64,000 bases of DNA from Nonomuraea angiospora (lineage in GTDB: Bacteria; Actinomycetota; Actinomycetes; Streptosporangiales; Streptosporangiaceae). Location of the stretch: NCBI RefSeq assembly GCF_014873145.1, contig NZ_JADBEK010000001.1:6758001-6822000 (forward strand), in the 5' to 3' direction. A model generated the notes under the pieces. The model did not search any database, was not told the origin of the DNA, and was given only the letters and a program-made list of their open reading frames with translations. Below, piece by piece: positions 32,903 to 40,295 of this stretch; the first letter of the stretch is position 1; the number at the start of each line of letters is the position of its first letter. The position numbers and the translations under genes were made by a program.

Positions 32903-32995
32903 ATGTCATCCCTTGCTCGGGCGGATCTGACGGATGCGCAATGGACGACGCTGAAGCCATTGCGGTGGCCGTCAGACGCAATCCGGATTCGGTAA
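32903..32995 (+). pseudogene. N-terminal fragment of an IS5-type transposase
   Basis: The frame reads MSSLARADLTDAQWTTLKPL and then runs into a stop. LTDAQW-x-x-L-x-PL is the conserved opening of IS5-family (DUF4096) transposases, which are about 250-280 aa. Only 30 residues remain, with no DDE catalytic part. It is an insertion-sequence scar directly downstream of the ATPase gene. Confidence 0.7.
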
Positions 32996-33004
32996 GTCGA
33001 GCGA

Positions 33005-34246
33005 CTACCGGAGCGCGGCGCGGTCGTCTTCGGTCTGCACGGCTGATGACGCAGGTGCTTCGGCGACCCTGACGGCCCGTCGCCAGAGCACCAGCGCACA
33101 GACCGTGGACAGGAGCGCGAAAGCGCCGAGGCTGGCGAAACCGGCCCCCGCGCTGGTGTGATCGGTAACGGTGGCCACGAGCAGCATGACGACGACGGTC
33201 GCGGCGAGCCCGCCGCCGTTGGCGAGGCCGAATACCCGGCCCACCTCCGCGAGATCGGCCCGGGCCATCAGCAGGTTCCGCGAGGAGATCCTCGCCTGAC
33301 CGAAGACGAACGCGCCCATGGGTACGAGCACGGCCAGCCCAGCGACGCCCAGTTGCCCCTGAGCGACCATGAGCAGGCTGCACGCGAAGAAACCCACCCC
33401 GGCGATGCGCAGATCGGAGTACCGCTGGGCGAACAGCCGGTATCCGGCGGCGGCAGCGAGGAAGCCGAGGCTGCCCAGGGCGTCGATGGCCCCGAAGGTG
33501 CCCGCGCCGCGATTGAGCTCGACCAGGACATACATCGGCAGGAGGGCGTTGAAGACGGTGACCACGACGCTGCCCTGCGCGTACAGCAGGATCAGGCTGC
33601 CCATCGGAAGCGGAGGACGGCCCGGGCCCGCGACCTCGACCGGCTCGGGGGCGAGCCCGCCGACAGCTCCCGTACGGCCGATGGCGGTCACGCACAGGGC
33701 CGAGACGGCGAAGGTGGCCGCGTTGAAGACGAGCAAGGGGACGGCGCCGAAGACCTGGACGGCGATCCCGCCGACGGTGGCGGACAACAACATCCCGGCC
33801 TGCGTGGCCATCTCATAGCGGCCGTTGAACCGCCGCAGAACATCACCACCGGGAACCCGCTCCTTGATCAGCGCCGCACTCGCCGGCACGAAGATCGCGC
33901 CGACCAGGGCGAGCGCGAAGTTCGCGGCGTAGATGCCGACCTCGGCCGCACCGCCCGCGGCCAGCCACAGCGGCAGGCCGAGCGCGACGACCGCGCTCAC
34001 CATGTCACAGGCGACCCACAAGGCGCGGCGCTCCAGGCGGTCCGCGAGTCGTCCCAGATACGGGGACAGAACGGCCTGCGGCAGCGCGACGGCGATGAAC
34101 AACCAGCCCACGGCCATCATGGTCTGCTGCTCCCTGGCCAGCAGCAGCGCGCCGGTGATGAGCTGGACGTTGTTGCCGAGCGCGGTGGTGAAGGCCGCGG
34201 CGATGAGCAGCCGCATGGTCGTGCGATGGGGGATCTGAACGGGCAT
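33005..34246 (-). CDS. MFS transporter
   Basis: The product has 413 aa from ATG 34246, which has GGAG nine bases upstream; GTG 34252 is less well placed. It is an MFS protein of the MFS_3 branch with about 12 helices (TALGNNVQLITGALLLAR, AVLSPYLGRLADRLERRALW, YEMATQAGMLLSATVGG). Substrate unknown; export is more likely than import for this branch. It is divergent from the ASCH gene, and a 21-base palindrome lies 21 bases before its start. It is bracketed by the 64-bp repeats. Confidence 0.87.
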   Translation of the reverse strand: MPVQIPHRTTMRLLIAAAFTTALGNNVQLITGALLLAREQQTMMAVGWLFIAVALPQAVLSPYLGRLADRLERRALWVACDMVSAVVALGLPLWLAAGGAAEVGIYAANFALALVGAIFVPASAALIKERVPGGDVLRRFNGRYEMATQAGMLLSATVGGIAVQVFGAVPLLVFNAATFAVSALCVTAIGRTGAVGGLAPEPVEVAGPGRPPLPMGSLILLYAQGSVVVTVFNALLPMYVLVELNRGAGTFGAIDALGSLGFLAAAAGYRLFAQRYSDLRIAGVGFFACSLLMVAQGQLGVAGLAVLVPMGAFVFGQARISSRNLLMARADLAEVGRVFGLANGGGLAATVVVMLLVATVTDHTSAGAGFASLGAFALLSTVCALVLWRRAVRVAEAPASSAVQTEDDRAALR

Positions 34247-34266
34247 GCGCACATTCTCCGCATCTT

Positions 34267-34287
34267 CACTGACATCAAATGTCAGTG
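34267..34287 (-). promoter_or_regulatory. 21-bp inverted repeat at the MFS/ASCH divergent promoter
   Basis: CACTGACAT (34267-34275) and ATGTCAGTG (34279-34287) are perfect 9-base arms around CAA. The site resembles operators of ArsR, MarR or TetR-type repressors. No such regulator gene is adjacent. TGATAAT at 34286-34292 could be a -10 element for the ASCH gene. Confidence 0.6.
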
Positions 34288-34331
34288 ATAATGCGACCGG
34301 GGATCCCGTAACGACCGCACTCCCCCGCGAG

Positions 34332-34676
34332 ATGAACCTCTACCGCCGCTACTTCGACCTTGTCGCCAACGGCTCAAAGACCATCGAGGTTCGCGTCCAA
34401 TACCCCAACCTGCGCAACCTCAAGGCCGGCGACCATATCCGGTTCGTCTGCGGCCACGACGACGCCCTCACCCGCGTCAAACGCGTCACCCGCTACACCA
34501 GCTTCGAGGAGATGCTCGATACCGAGGGCCCTGAAAAGGTCAACCCGACCTGCCCCCGCGACCGGCAACTCGCCGACATCCGCCGCATCTACGGACCCGA
34601 GAAGGAAGCCCTCGGTGTCCTGGCCATCGAGATCGAACTCGTCTCCGAACCCACACGCTGTGAGGTGCCGCGGTGA
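34332..34676 (+). CDS. ASCH domain protein
   Basis: The product has 114 aa. MNLYRRYFDLVANGSKTIEVRV is the typical ASCH opening (the pattern is F-D-L-I-x-x-G-x-K-T-x-E-x-R). KAGDHIRFVCG supplies the next strand. ASCH domains have a PUA-like beta-barrel and are thought to bind RNA or modified nucleotides; some are amidohydrolases. ATG 34332 is chosen because the domain starts exactly there; the frame continues upstream to 34245 without domain similarity. A decayed second copy of this opening lies at 37209-37257. Confidence 0.8.
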   Translation: MNLYRRYFDLVANGSKTIEVRVQYPNLRNLKAGDHIRFVCGHDDALTRVKRVTRYTSFEEMLDTEGPEKVNPTCPRDRQLADIRRIYGPEKEALGVLAIEIELVSEPTRCEVPR

Positions 34677-34702
34677 TTCCGGACAGCCGTCTTATGGTCG
34701 TA

Positions 34703-34784
34703 GCCTATGCGGCCATTTGAGTTGAGAAGAACTCGTTTGAGCACCTCCAGAGGCAGCCGGTAGCCGAGCGCCGAGTGCGTCCGG
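34703..34784 (-). pseudogene. C-terminal fragment of an rve-type transposase
   Basis: On the minus strand, RTHSALGYRLPLEVLKRVL matches the end of IS3/IS481-type integrase-core transposases, where HSALGYR-x-P-x-E is the conserved close. Nothing of the catalytic core remains. It abuts the second 64-bp repeat at the shared word gcgtccg. Confidence 0.65.
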
Positions 34785-34840
34785 TTCGACCAGGACCGCA
34801 CCCCGGCGGGGCGGCAGGTCACCGTTCTGCGGGCGTGAAG
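34777..34840 (+). repeat. 64-bp direct repeat, copy 2 (orphan 3' end of the ATPase gene)
   Basis: A 61/64 copy of the last 64 bases of the ATPase/nuclease gene, including its stop codon, with no upstream coding sequence. It directly follows the transposase fragment, so a second ATPase-like gene was probably cut by an insertion or recombination here. Confidence 0.88.
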
Positions 34841-34905
34841 AGCAGCCTGCGACCGTAAGTGGCCTTTGAGACTCGGAGCTGACCCCGTTCTCGGCTCATT
34901 GCCGC

Positions 34906-35817
34906 TCACCCAGCACGGAAACGCTCGTAGCGCTCCTCAAGAAGGCCGGAATTCGGGCGATCGGCACGTCGCTGAGGAAGGGTGAGCCTGAGGTTGTGCA
35001 TCGCCTGGAGCCCGTGCTTGAGCATCGGCCCGTCGATCTCTTCGAGAATGTCAGTGCGCACCTCGATGACGTAGTCGGGCCGGACACCGAGAATGTTCTC
35101 GTCGTAAGCCGCATGGTGGATCTTGCAGAGGGAAACCCCGTTGGACACGGCAGGGACACCTCGCGTGTCGCGGTCAGGAATGATGTGTGCGGCATCGAGG
35201 AGTGATCGGTGCCGCAGGCGACACATTGCGCAGGCGCTCTCGTATGCCTGGATTACCCGCTGGCGAAACACCGGCTGATGTAGCCGTTGCTTGGTAATCC
35301 TCTGGGAGTAGCGGCGTTCGATCTCGCTGGTCACGGTGTCGACCGACAGGTGCCGCTGAGCCTCGTCCAGCGCAACCGCGACCTGAGACTGTTCGGGCTC
35401 GACAGCGACGATCCAGACGGGAAAGAAGGGCAGATACAGACCCTGCTTGATGCCGAAGAACCACATCAGTGGCACTCTGTGCTCGAAGGCAACTCGCAAC
35501 CCAACATTGGTGTAATGCTTAGGATTGCCCTGGAATTTGTATCGCAGTAATCCGTCATTGCCCACGGCATCCTCGTACGGCGCTCGTGCACCGTCGGAGG
35601 TATAGGTGGTCAGGATCGACAGTGCAGCGGCCATGCCCTGGGGCTTGCGGATACCCAATTGGTTGTCGATCAACGGGAACGCGTGGCCCTCAAACTGGAA
35701 CCCAAGAAGTTCGCTACGCGAAACGACCGGATCTTCGGGCGTGCATCGCAGACGGAGCCATGCCATGGCCGCAGCCCGTACCCGGCTGTCCAAGTCGTCG
35801 TGCGGTGATGTGATCAC
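34906..35817 (-). CDS. HNH endonuclease, restriction-type
   Basis: The 303-aa product carries an HNH nuclease domain at residues about 195-250: CAMCRLRHRSLLDAAHIIP with the zinc cysteines and the catalytic His, then NGVSLCKIHHAAYDENI. The first 180 residues (LLGFQFEGHAFPLIDNQLGI, VAVEPEQSQVAVALDEAQR) are probably a DNA-recognition domain, as in actinobacterial putative restriction endonucleases. No methyltransferase is adjacent, so it may cut modified DNA or be a lone defence enzyme. This is inference. Confidence 0.85.
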   Translation of the reverse strand: MITSPHDDLDSRVRAAAMAWLRLRCTPEDPVVSRSELLGFQFEGHAFPLIDNQLGIRKPQGMAAALSILTTYTSDGARAPYEDAVGNDGLLRYKFQGNPKHYTNVGLRVAFEHRVPLMWFFGIKQGLYLPFFPVWIVAVEPEQSQVAVALDEAQRHLSVDTVTSEIERRYSQRITKQRLHQPVFRQRVIQAYESACAMCRLRHRSLLDAAHIIPDRDTRGVPAVSNGVSLCKIHHAAYDENILGVRPDYVIEVRTDILEEIDGPMLKHGLQAMHNLRLTLPQRRADRPNSGLLEERYERFRAG

Positions 35818-35876
35818 ATTCGAGTTTCTACACCTAAGAGTAGTGCACTGCTAGATGCTCGCACCGACGCTTGCGC

Positions 35877-36128
35877 CTAGCTCTCGGATGCCGTTGCGTC
35901 GCTGGGCCGGCTGACGAAAGTGCCCTTGCCGAGGACTGAATAGAGTGTGCCGTCCGCGAGCAGGGCGTTCAGCGCCCGTCGGGCTGTCCCTTTGGACACG
36001 CCCAACTCCACTGCCAACCGCGGCTCGCCAGGGACCGGCATGCCGGGCCGGTACTCCCCTTCTGCGATCCTGCGCCGGATCTCATTTACCACGGCTTGCC
36101 AGCGCAACTCATCGGGATTGAAGTCCAT
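35877..36128 (-). CDS. Small GntR-family regulator
   Basis: The 83-aa product consists almost only of a GntR winged helix: WQAVVNEIRRRIAEGEYRPG, EPRLAVELGVSKGTARRAL, LYSVLGKGTFVSR. There is no effector domain. Such one-domain GntR proteins are common in actinobacterial accessory elements, often near small unknown genes. A 22-bp palindrome lies 41 bases before the start, between this gene and the divergent small genes, and is the likely operator for both directions. Confidence 0.87.
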   Translation of the reverse strand: MDFNPDELRWQAVVNEIRRRIAEGEYRPGMPVPGEPRLAVELGVSKGTARRALNALLADGTLYSVLGKGTFVSRPSDATASES

Positions 36129-36145
36129 GCAGGCAACGCTAGGAA

Positions 36146-36196
36146 CCCATAGGTGCCCTTTCAGTCTCAGGGGTACCCATGGGTACCCCTAGGTAG
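36146..36196 (+). promoter_or_regulatory. 22-bp perfect palindrome and flanking degenerate copies, likely GntR operator
   Basis: Positions 36169-36190 are fully palindromic: arms AGGGGTACCCA and TGGGTACCCCT join directly. A degenerate copy, ACCCATAGGTGCCC, lies at 36146-36159, and CCTAGGTAGG follows on the other side. The sites lie between the GntR gene and the small genes beginning at 36293. Confidence 0.7.
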
Positions 36197-36292
36197 GACT
36201 AGGAAGGTTGAGATAGCATTCGAGAAGCGACGGGCCCGCTCAGCGATGCAAGCGCTGGGCGGGCCCTTGATCGGACACGGGAGGTCCGACCC

Positions 36293-36475
36293 ATGGGTGA
36301 CTCAATCACAGACTTGCGGTTCACGCCCCTGCTGGCGACAGACGTCCAGGCCGTGCTGGAGAGACACGGCTATCGGCTGCCTTCCGAAGGCGACCACGTA
36401 AACGAGCTCGTCATTGCTCGCGTCGGCATCGCCCTCAAGAACCTCGTCGAGGTCTTCGAGGGGAGGACCCGATGA
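36293..36475 (+). CDS. Small protein of unknown function (60 aa)
   Basis: The 60-aa product (MGDSITDLRFTPLLATDVQA, ending NLVEVFEGRTR) has a helical, mixed composition unlike a shadow frame. GGGAGG lies upstream of the ATG. The stop overlaps the next start by 4 bases. It is the first gene facing the GntR operator. No family is recognised. Confidence 0.65.
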   Translation: MGDSITDLRFTPLLATDVQAVLERHGYRLPSEGDHVNELVIARVGIALKNLVEVFEGRTR

Positions 36476-36762
36476 CCCGGCGAGACGAGATCGCCGACTT
36501 CCACGGGCCGCACGTCCACCTGCCCAAGCCAGACCGCATCAAGCTCACCTGGAACGAACCAGCCAACCGAGCCCCGCGCATCCGCGTGGTCTCGCACACC
36601 TGCGAGTGCAAGATCACGACGTACGAGCTGTGCAGCGCCGCCGGCCAGGGTTTCATCCGCCGTACAAACCGGAAGAACGGCACCGTCCGCGAAACCGCCT
36701 GGACGTTGACCGCAGCCGCCAGACACACCTTCGATCAGATCCTCCAGGGCGACGCCCGATGA
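36472..36762 (+). CDS. Small protein of unknown function (96 aa)
   Basis: The 96-aa product (MTRRDEIADFHGPHVHLPKP) has a CECK motif (SHTCECKITTYELCSAAG) and the segment RETAWTLTAAARHTFDQIL, suggesting a compact alpha/beta domain. It is coupled to the preceding gene by an ATGA overlap. Such a tandem of small genes divergent from a one-domain GntR regulator is seen in actinobacterial accessory regions. Function unknown. Confidence 0.65.
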   Translation: MTRRDEIADFHGPHVHLPKPDRIKLTWNEPANRAPRIRVVSHTCECKITTYELCSAAGQGFIRRTNRKNGTVRETAWTLTAAARHTFDQILQGDAR

Positions 36763-36890
36763 GAGCAGCGCGGGCGACGCCGGCGGGGGCGTCTCCGTTC
36801 CTCACCTCTGCCAAGCGTCCGCCGTTCCGTCAACCTGACCTCGCTCCCGCACGCTGCCGGGCACCAAGGGGCGCAAAGGAGTCAGAGGAC

Positions 36891-37157
36891 ATGAGGACCT
36901 TCACCGTGACCATCGCCGGCACGGAACGGTTCGACGGAGAGGCGCCTTACACCTGGGTCGTGGAGGCCACCGACGTGACGAGCGCGATGAACAAGGCCCT
37001 GGCTTACCACGCACTCTCACAAGACCAGCAACTGTGTGATCTGGAAATCGACCCTCTTCGCACCTTCGAGGGCTCTCCCCCAGAAAACTGCGCCTACCAC
37101 TGGAACGACCTACGACCCACCGCTCCCGAAGCGGACGGCGCCCGCGGACAAGACTGA
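36891..37157 (+). CDS. Small protein of unknown function (88 aa)
   Basis: The product has 88 aa from ATG 36891 (MRTFTVTIAGTERFDGEAPY), with AGAGG just upstream. The sequence TWVVEATDVTSAMNKALAYH looks like a small beta-alpha-beta domain. An in-frame ATG at 36759 overlaps the preceding stop by 4 bases and would add 44 residues, but these are Pro/Ala/Arg-rich and look non-domain. Function unknown; it is the third gene in the set behind the GntR operator. Confidence 0.6.
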   Translation: MRTFTVTIAGTERFDGEAPYTWVVEATDVTSAMNKALAYHALSQDQQLCDLEIDPLRTFEGSPPENCAYHWNDLRPTAPEADGARGQD

Positions 37158-37208
37158 TTCGTGGTAGTAGCGGGCGCTCAAGCACAGAACCGAGGTACAC
37201 GCTCGCTC

Positions 37209-37257
37209 GGGAGACGAACCTCTACCGCCGTTACTTCGACTTGGTCACCGCCGGCTG
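37209..37257 (+). pseudogene. Decayed copy of the ASCH gene start
   Basis: The bases encode (T)NLYRRYFDLVTAG in the same frame and spelling as the start of the ASCH gene at 34332, but the ATG has become ACG and the similarity stops after about 15 codons. The DUF429 gene of the opposite strand begins at once. It is a remnant of a duplicated ASCH gene. Confidence 0.65.
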
Positions 37258-37265
37258 CCAGGTGT

Positions 37266-38018
37266 TCACCCGTCTGCGACGAGGCGGGCCAGGGGTGTGG
37301 TGGGGAGGGCGATCCAGCCCTCCGTGGTCGCCGGGCCCGCCTGCTCCCCCGTCGGTACGGTGACCAGGCCGAGGGCGGCGGCGCGGGCGGCGAGGGCCGA
37401 GATGACGGCGTCGGTGGCGTGGTCCGAGGCGCGGCAGAGGGGCTCGTGTTCGCCCAGGTCCAGCCAGGGCGCGGCCTCCTGGAGCCGGTCCACGAGGTGG
37501 CCCAGCTCGGCCAGGTTGGCGGTGCGCTTGTAGCCGCGGTGCGGCAGGCCCCACTGCTTCAGGCAGGCCGCGGGGTAGACCTCCACGACGGGTCCGGCGC
37601 CGCTCCGGTCGACCGGGTGGTCTCGGCGGGCGAGCTCGGCCAGGAGGGCGGCGCAGCGCATGGTGGCGTGGGCGATGCGGTCGGCCGACACGCTCAGCGG
37701 GGTCAGGCCGGTCTGCTGGTGTACGACCTGGTCGGTGACCCGAAGCGCCAGGTCGCGGCGCCAGGCCCGGCCCGCCAGGCCCGGCGGCACCTGGACGTGA
37801 CCGGTGCGGTGGGCGGTTACGAAGTCGACGAACCGGTCCGGCCAGCCGAGCGGGCAGTCGATCCCCGCCTTGTCCGCGTCCATGATCGCCTCGACGATCA
37901 GGGCGTCGTCCGCCCCGGCCACCACCCTGACGAGCCGCGCGCGTCCGGCCGACCAGTCGAGCCAGGCCACCGCGGTTCGCACCGCCTCCGCGGCGAGATC
38001 GACGCCGGCCGTCACCAT
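37266..38018 (-). CDS. DUF429 family protein
   Basis: The 250-aa product matches the DUF429 family (RNase H-like fold, predicted nuclease): an opening TAGVDLAAEAVRTAVAWLD, then GIDCPLGWPDRFVDFV, VEVYPAACLKQWGL and DHATDAVISALAARAA near the end, which place conserved acidic residues. Molecular function is not established. It lies at the edge of the accessory region, next to the TetR gene on the same strand. Confidence 0.83.
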   Translation of the reverse strand: MVTAGVDLAAEAVRTAVAWLDWSAGRARLVRVVAGADDALIVEAIMDADKAGIDCPLGWPDRFVDFVTAHRTGHVQVPPGLAGRAWRRDLALRVTDQVVHQQTGLTPLSVSADRIAHATMRCAALLAELARRDHPVDRSGAGPVVEVYPAACLKQWGLPHRGYKRTANLAELGHLVDRLQEAAPWLDLGEHEPLCRASDHATDAVISALAARAAALGLVTVPTGEQAGPATTEGWIALPTTPLARLVADG

Positions 38019-38031
38019 CCGGGGACTCAGC

Positions 38032-38679
38032 TCAGTCGTCTCTGAGCGCGGGCAGGCCGGCGAGGAGGGCTCTGAGGGCGCGGGTGAGGGTGGGGAGGAA
38101 GTCGGGGCAGGTCGCGGCGATGTCAGGGTCCTGGGCGTAGAGTTCGGCGAGCGTCGGTGAGGGGTTCGCGACGGGGTAGAGGACGCCGGCCAGGGCGGTG
38201 GCGGCCGCGACCAGCTCCACTCCCTCGTCCGCCGTCAAGCCGGTCACCCGGGCGACCTGCTCGCCCAGGTCGGCGATGACGGCATGGATGGCGCGTTTGA
38301 ACGTGCGGGCCGCCTCGACGGAGACGTTGTGTTCCAGGGTTGTCGCGGTCTGGCTGAGGAGGTCGCACAGGAGCGGCCGGTCCGCGAGTGTCTCCGCGAG
38401 GACCGCGGCGACGTCGCAAGGTGGCGCGCCGAGGCGGGTGGTGACGGTCGCCGCCCACTGGTGCCACTCCTCGGCGGCCAGGATGAGGTAGATCTCCTCG
38501 CGAGTCCCGAAATATCGCATGATGTTGGACTTCGCCAGCCCGACGGCCTCCGCGACCGCCCCCAGGCTGACGTTGCGGACCCCCGAGGCCACGGCGAGAT
38601 CGCGGGCGGCCGCGAGGATCTCCTCGCGCCGCTGCTGCTTGTGCTCCGGCCGCCTGGCCCGGACGAATGCCCGCTTCAT
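38032..38679 (-). CDS. TetR-family regulator of the aldehyde oxidoreductase operon
   Basis: The product has 215 aa from ATG 38679, which has GGAG seven bases upstream; ATG 38694 is in frame but lacks one. The N-terminal helix-turn-helix is clear (RREEILAAARDLAVASGVRN, then EAVGLAKSNIMRYFGTREEI). The C-terminal ligand domain is of a common TetR type (LLCDLLSQTATTLEHNVSVE). The gene is divergent from the three-gene oxidoreductase operon, so repression of that operon is likely. The inducer may be an aldehyde. Confidence 0.88.
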   Translation of the reverse strand: MKRAFVRARRPEHKQQRREEILAAARDLAVASGVRNVSLGAVAEAVGLAKSNIMRYFGTREEIYLILAAEEWHQWAATVTTRLGAPPCDVAAVLAETLADRPLLCDLLSQTATTLEHNVSVEAARTFKRAIHAVIADLGEQVARVTGLTADEGVELVAAATALAGVLYPVANPSPTLAELYAQDPDIAATCPDFLPTLTRALRALLAGLPALRDD

Positions 38680-38725
38680 GTCGCGCTCCAGCATAGGTGA
38701 CCGGACTTTAGAGGACGACGTTCTC

Positions 38726-38754
38726 TTGTTAAGGAAACACCGTTCTGTTAGCGT
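38726..38754 (+). promoter_or_regulatory. Likely promoter of the aldehyde oxidoreductase operon
   Basis: TTGTTA (38726-38731), a 17-base spacer and TAGCGT (38749-38754) fit an actinobacterial housekeeping promoter 27 bases before GTG 38781. The repeated word CGTTCT inside and just before it (38719-38724 and 38741-38746) may be part of a TetR site. Confidence 0.4.
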
Positions 38755-38780
38755 CGGCATCCTACGGAGGGGAGAAACGT

Positions 38781-39299
38781 GTGACCGAGCTACAAATGCG
38801 GGTGAACGGCGTCACCCGGACCCTCGACATCGAGCCGTGGGTCAGCCTGCTCGACGCGCTGCGCGACCACCTCGGCCTGACCGGGCCGAAGAAGGGCTGC
38901 GACCAGGGCGCGTGCGGCGCGTGCACGGTTCTCGCGGACGGGGTGCGGATCAACGCCTGTCTGGCCCTGGCCGTGCAGTACGCGGACAAGGAGATCACCA
39001 CGATCGAGGGGATCGCCAAGGGCGAGGCGGGCACGCACCCGATGCAGGAGGCGTTCGTGCGCCATGACGGGTTCCAGTGCGGTTATTGCACCTCGGGCCA
39101 GATCTGCTCGGCCGTCGGCATGTTGACCGAGTACGCCGCCGGCACGCCCAGCGCCGTCACCCCCGCAAAAGCTGCAGAGCGCATCGAGCTGAGCGACGAC
39201 GAGATCAGGGAGCGCATGAGCGGGAATCTGTGCCGGTGCGGCGCCTACAACGGCATCCTCGACGCCATCAAGGACGTCGCCGCGCAGGAGGCGCCATGA
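38781..39299 (+). CDS. Aldehyde oxidoreductase 2Fe-2S subunit (PaoA/xanthine dehydrogenase small-subunit type)
   Basis: The 172-aa product carries two [2Fe-2S] clusters. The ferredoxin-like domain has [15 protein letters not shown] and a later Cys (RINAC). The helical domain has [10 protein letters not shown] and [11 protein letters not shown]. It passes electrons from the molybdenum subunit to the FAD subunit. No Tat signal is visible, unlike E. coli PaoA, so this complex is probably cytoplasmic. GGAGGGGAG precedes the GTG. It is translationally coupled to the next gene. Confidence 0.93.
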   Translation: MTELQMRVNGVTRTLDIEPWVSLLDALRDHLGLTGPKKGCDQGACGACTVLADGVRINACLALAVQYADKEITTIEGIAKGEAGTHPMQEAFVRHDGFQCGYCTSGQICSAVGMLTEYAAGTPSAVTPAKAAERIELSDDEIRERMSGNLCRCGAYNGILDAIKDVAAQEAP

Positions 39300-40270
39300 A
39301 GCCCTTCGCGTACGTCAAGCCGCTCGACATCGACGAGGCCCTGCGAGCGGCCGGCCCCGCCGTCAAGTTCCTGGGCGGGGGCACGAACCTGGTCGACCTC
39401 ATGCGCGAGGGCATCGAACGTCCCGAGACGCTGGTCGACCTCACCGGCCTGCCGCTCGACGAGGTGGACGAGCTGCCCGGGGGCGGCCTGCGGATCGGCG
39501 CGCTGGTACGCAACAGCGCGCTCGCCGCCGACCGCCGCGTCCGCGCCCGCTACCCGGTCCTGTCGCAGGCCGTGCTCGCCGGCGCCTCCCCCCAGCTGCG
39601 CAACATGGCCACCGTCGGCGGCAACCTGCTGCAACGTACTCGCTGCAACTACTTCTACGACCAGGCCCACGCCTGCAACAAGCGCGAGCCGGGAAGCGGC
39701 TGCGCCGCGCTCGGCGGGTTCAACCGCGGGCACGCGGTCCTGGGCGTGAGCGAGAGCTGCATCGCCACGCATCCGTCCGACATGTGCGTGGCGCTGGCCG
39801 CCCTGGACGCCACCGTCGAGGTGCGCAGCGTGCGCGGCACCCGGCGGATCCCCTTGGCGGACTTCCACCTGCTGCCGGGCGACACGCCGCAGGCCGAGAA
39901 CGCGCTGGCCGGCGACGAGCTGGTCACGGCGGTCGAGCTGCCGCCCGCGCCGGTCGCGGCCAACTCCCGTTACCGCAAGGTGCGGGACCGCGCGTCGTAC
40001 GCGTTCGCCCTGGTCTCGGTGGCGGCGGCGCTGGAGGTGCGGGAGGGGACCGTGACGGCGGCCCGCCTGGCGCTGGGCGGCGTCGCGACCAAGCCGTGGC
40101 GGGCCCACGAGGCGGAACGGGTCCTGGTCGGCGGCCCGGCGACCGAGGAGGCGTTCGGCCGGGCGGCCGCCGCCGAGCTGGCGCCCGCGACGGCCCGGCC
40201 GGGCAACGCGTTCAAGGTGGACCTGGCCAGGGCCACGATCGTGGCCACGTTGAGGGAGCTGCACCAGTGA
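39296..40270 (+). CDS. Aldehyde oxidoreductase FAD subunit with extra 4Fe-4S insert (PaoB type)
   Basis: The product has 324 aa. [12 protein letters not shown] and [17 protein letters not shown] are FAD-binding segments. The stretch between residues about 119 and 165 carries Cys residues in [20 protein letters not shown] and [11 protein letters not shown], the pattern of the additional [4Fe-4S] cluster in PaoB (YagS) and 4-hydroxybenzoyl-CoA-reductase-like subunits, absent from ordinary xanthine dehydrogenases. The start overlaps the previous stop by 4 bases. A short 25-base gap leads to the large subunit. Confidence 0.92.
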   Translation: MKPFAYVKPLDIDEALRAAGPAVKFLGGGTNLVDLMREGIERPETLVDLTGLPLDEVDELPGGGLRIGALVRNSALAADRRVRARYPVLSQAVLAGASPQLRNMATVGGNLLQRTRCNYFYDQAHACNKREPGSGCAALGGFNRGHAVLGVSESCIATHPSDMCVALAALDATVEVRSVRGTRRIPLADFHLLPGDTPQAENALAGDELVTAVELPPAPVAANSRYRKVRDRASYAFALVSVAAALEVREGTVTAARLALGGVATKPWRAHEAERVLVGGPATEEAFGRAAAAELAPATARPGNAFKVDLARATIVATLRELHQ

Positions 40271-40295
40271 GCATCCAGACGCTGAGGGAGCCGGT

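Noticed and set aside
38741..38754. Word TGTTAGCGTCGGCA near the oxidoreductase promoter as a fourth copy of the LacI-type palindrome
   Set aside because: Only the left half matches; the right half shows no symmetry.
39077..39295. Longer start for the FAD subunit inside the 2Fe-2S subunit gene
   Set aside because: The FAD-subunit family starts at [11 protein letters not shown], and ATG 39296 gives the usual 4-base overlap.
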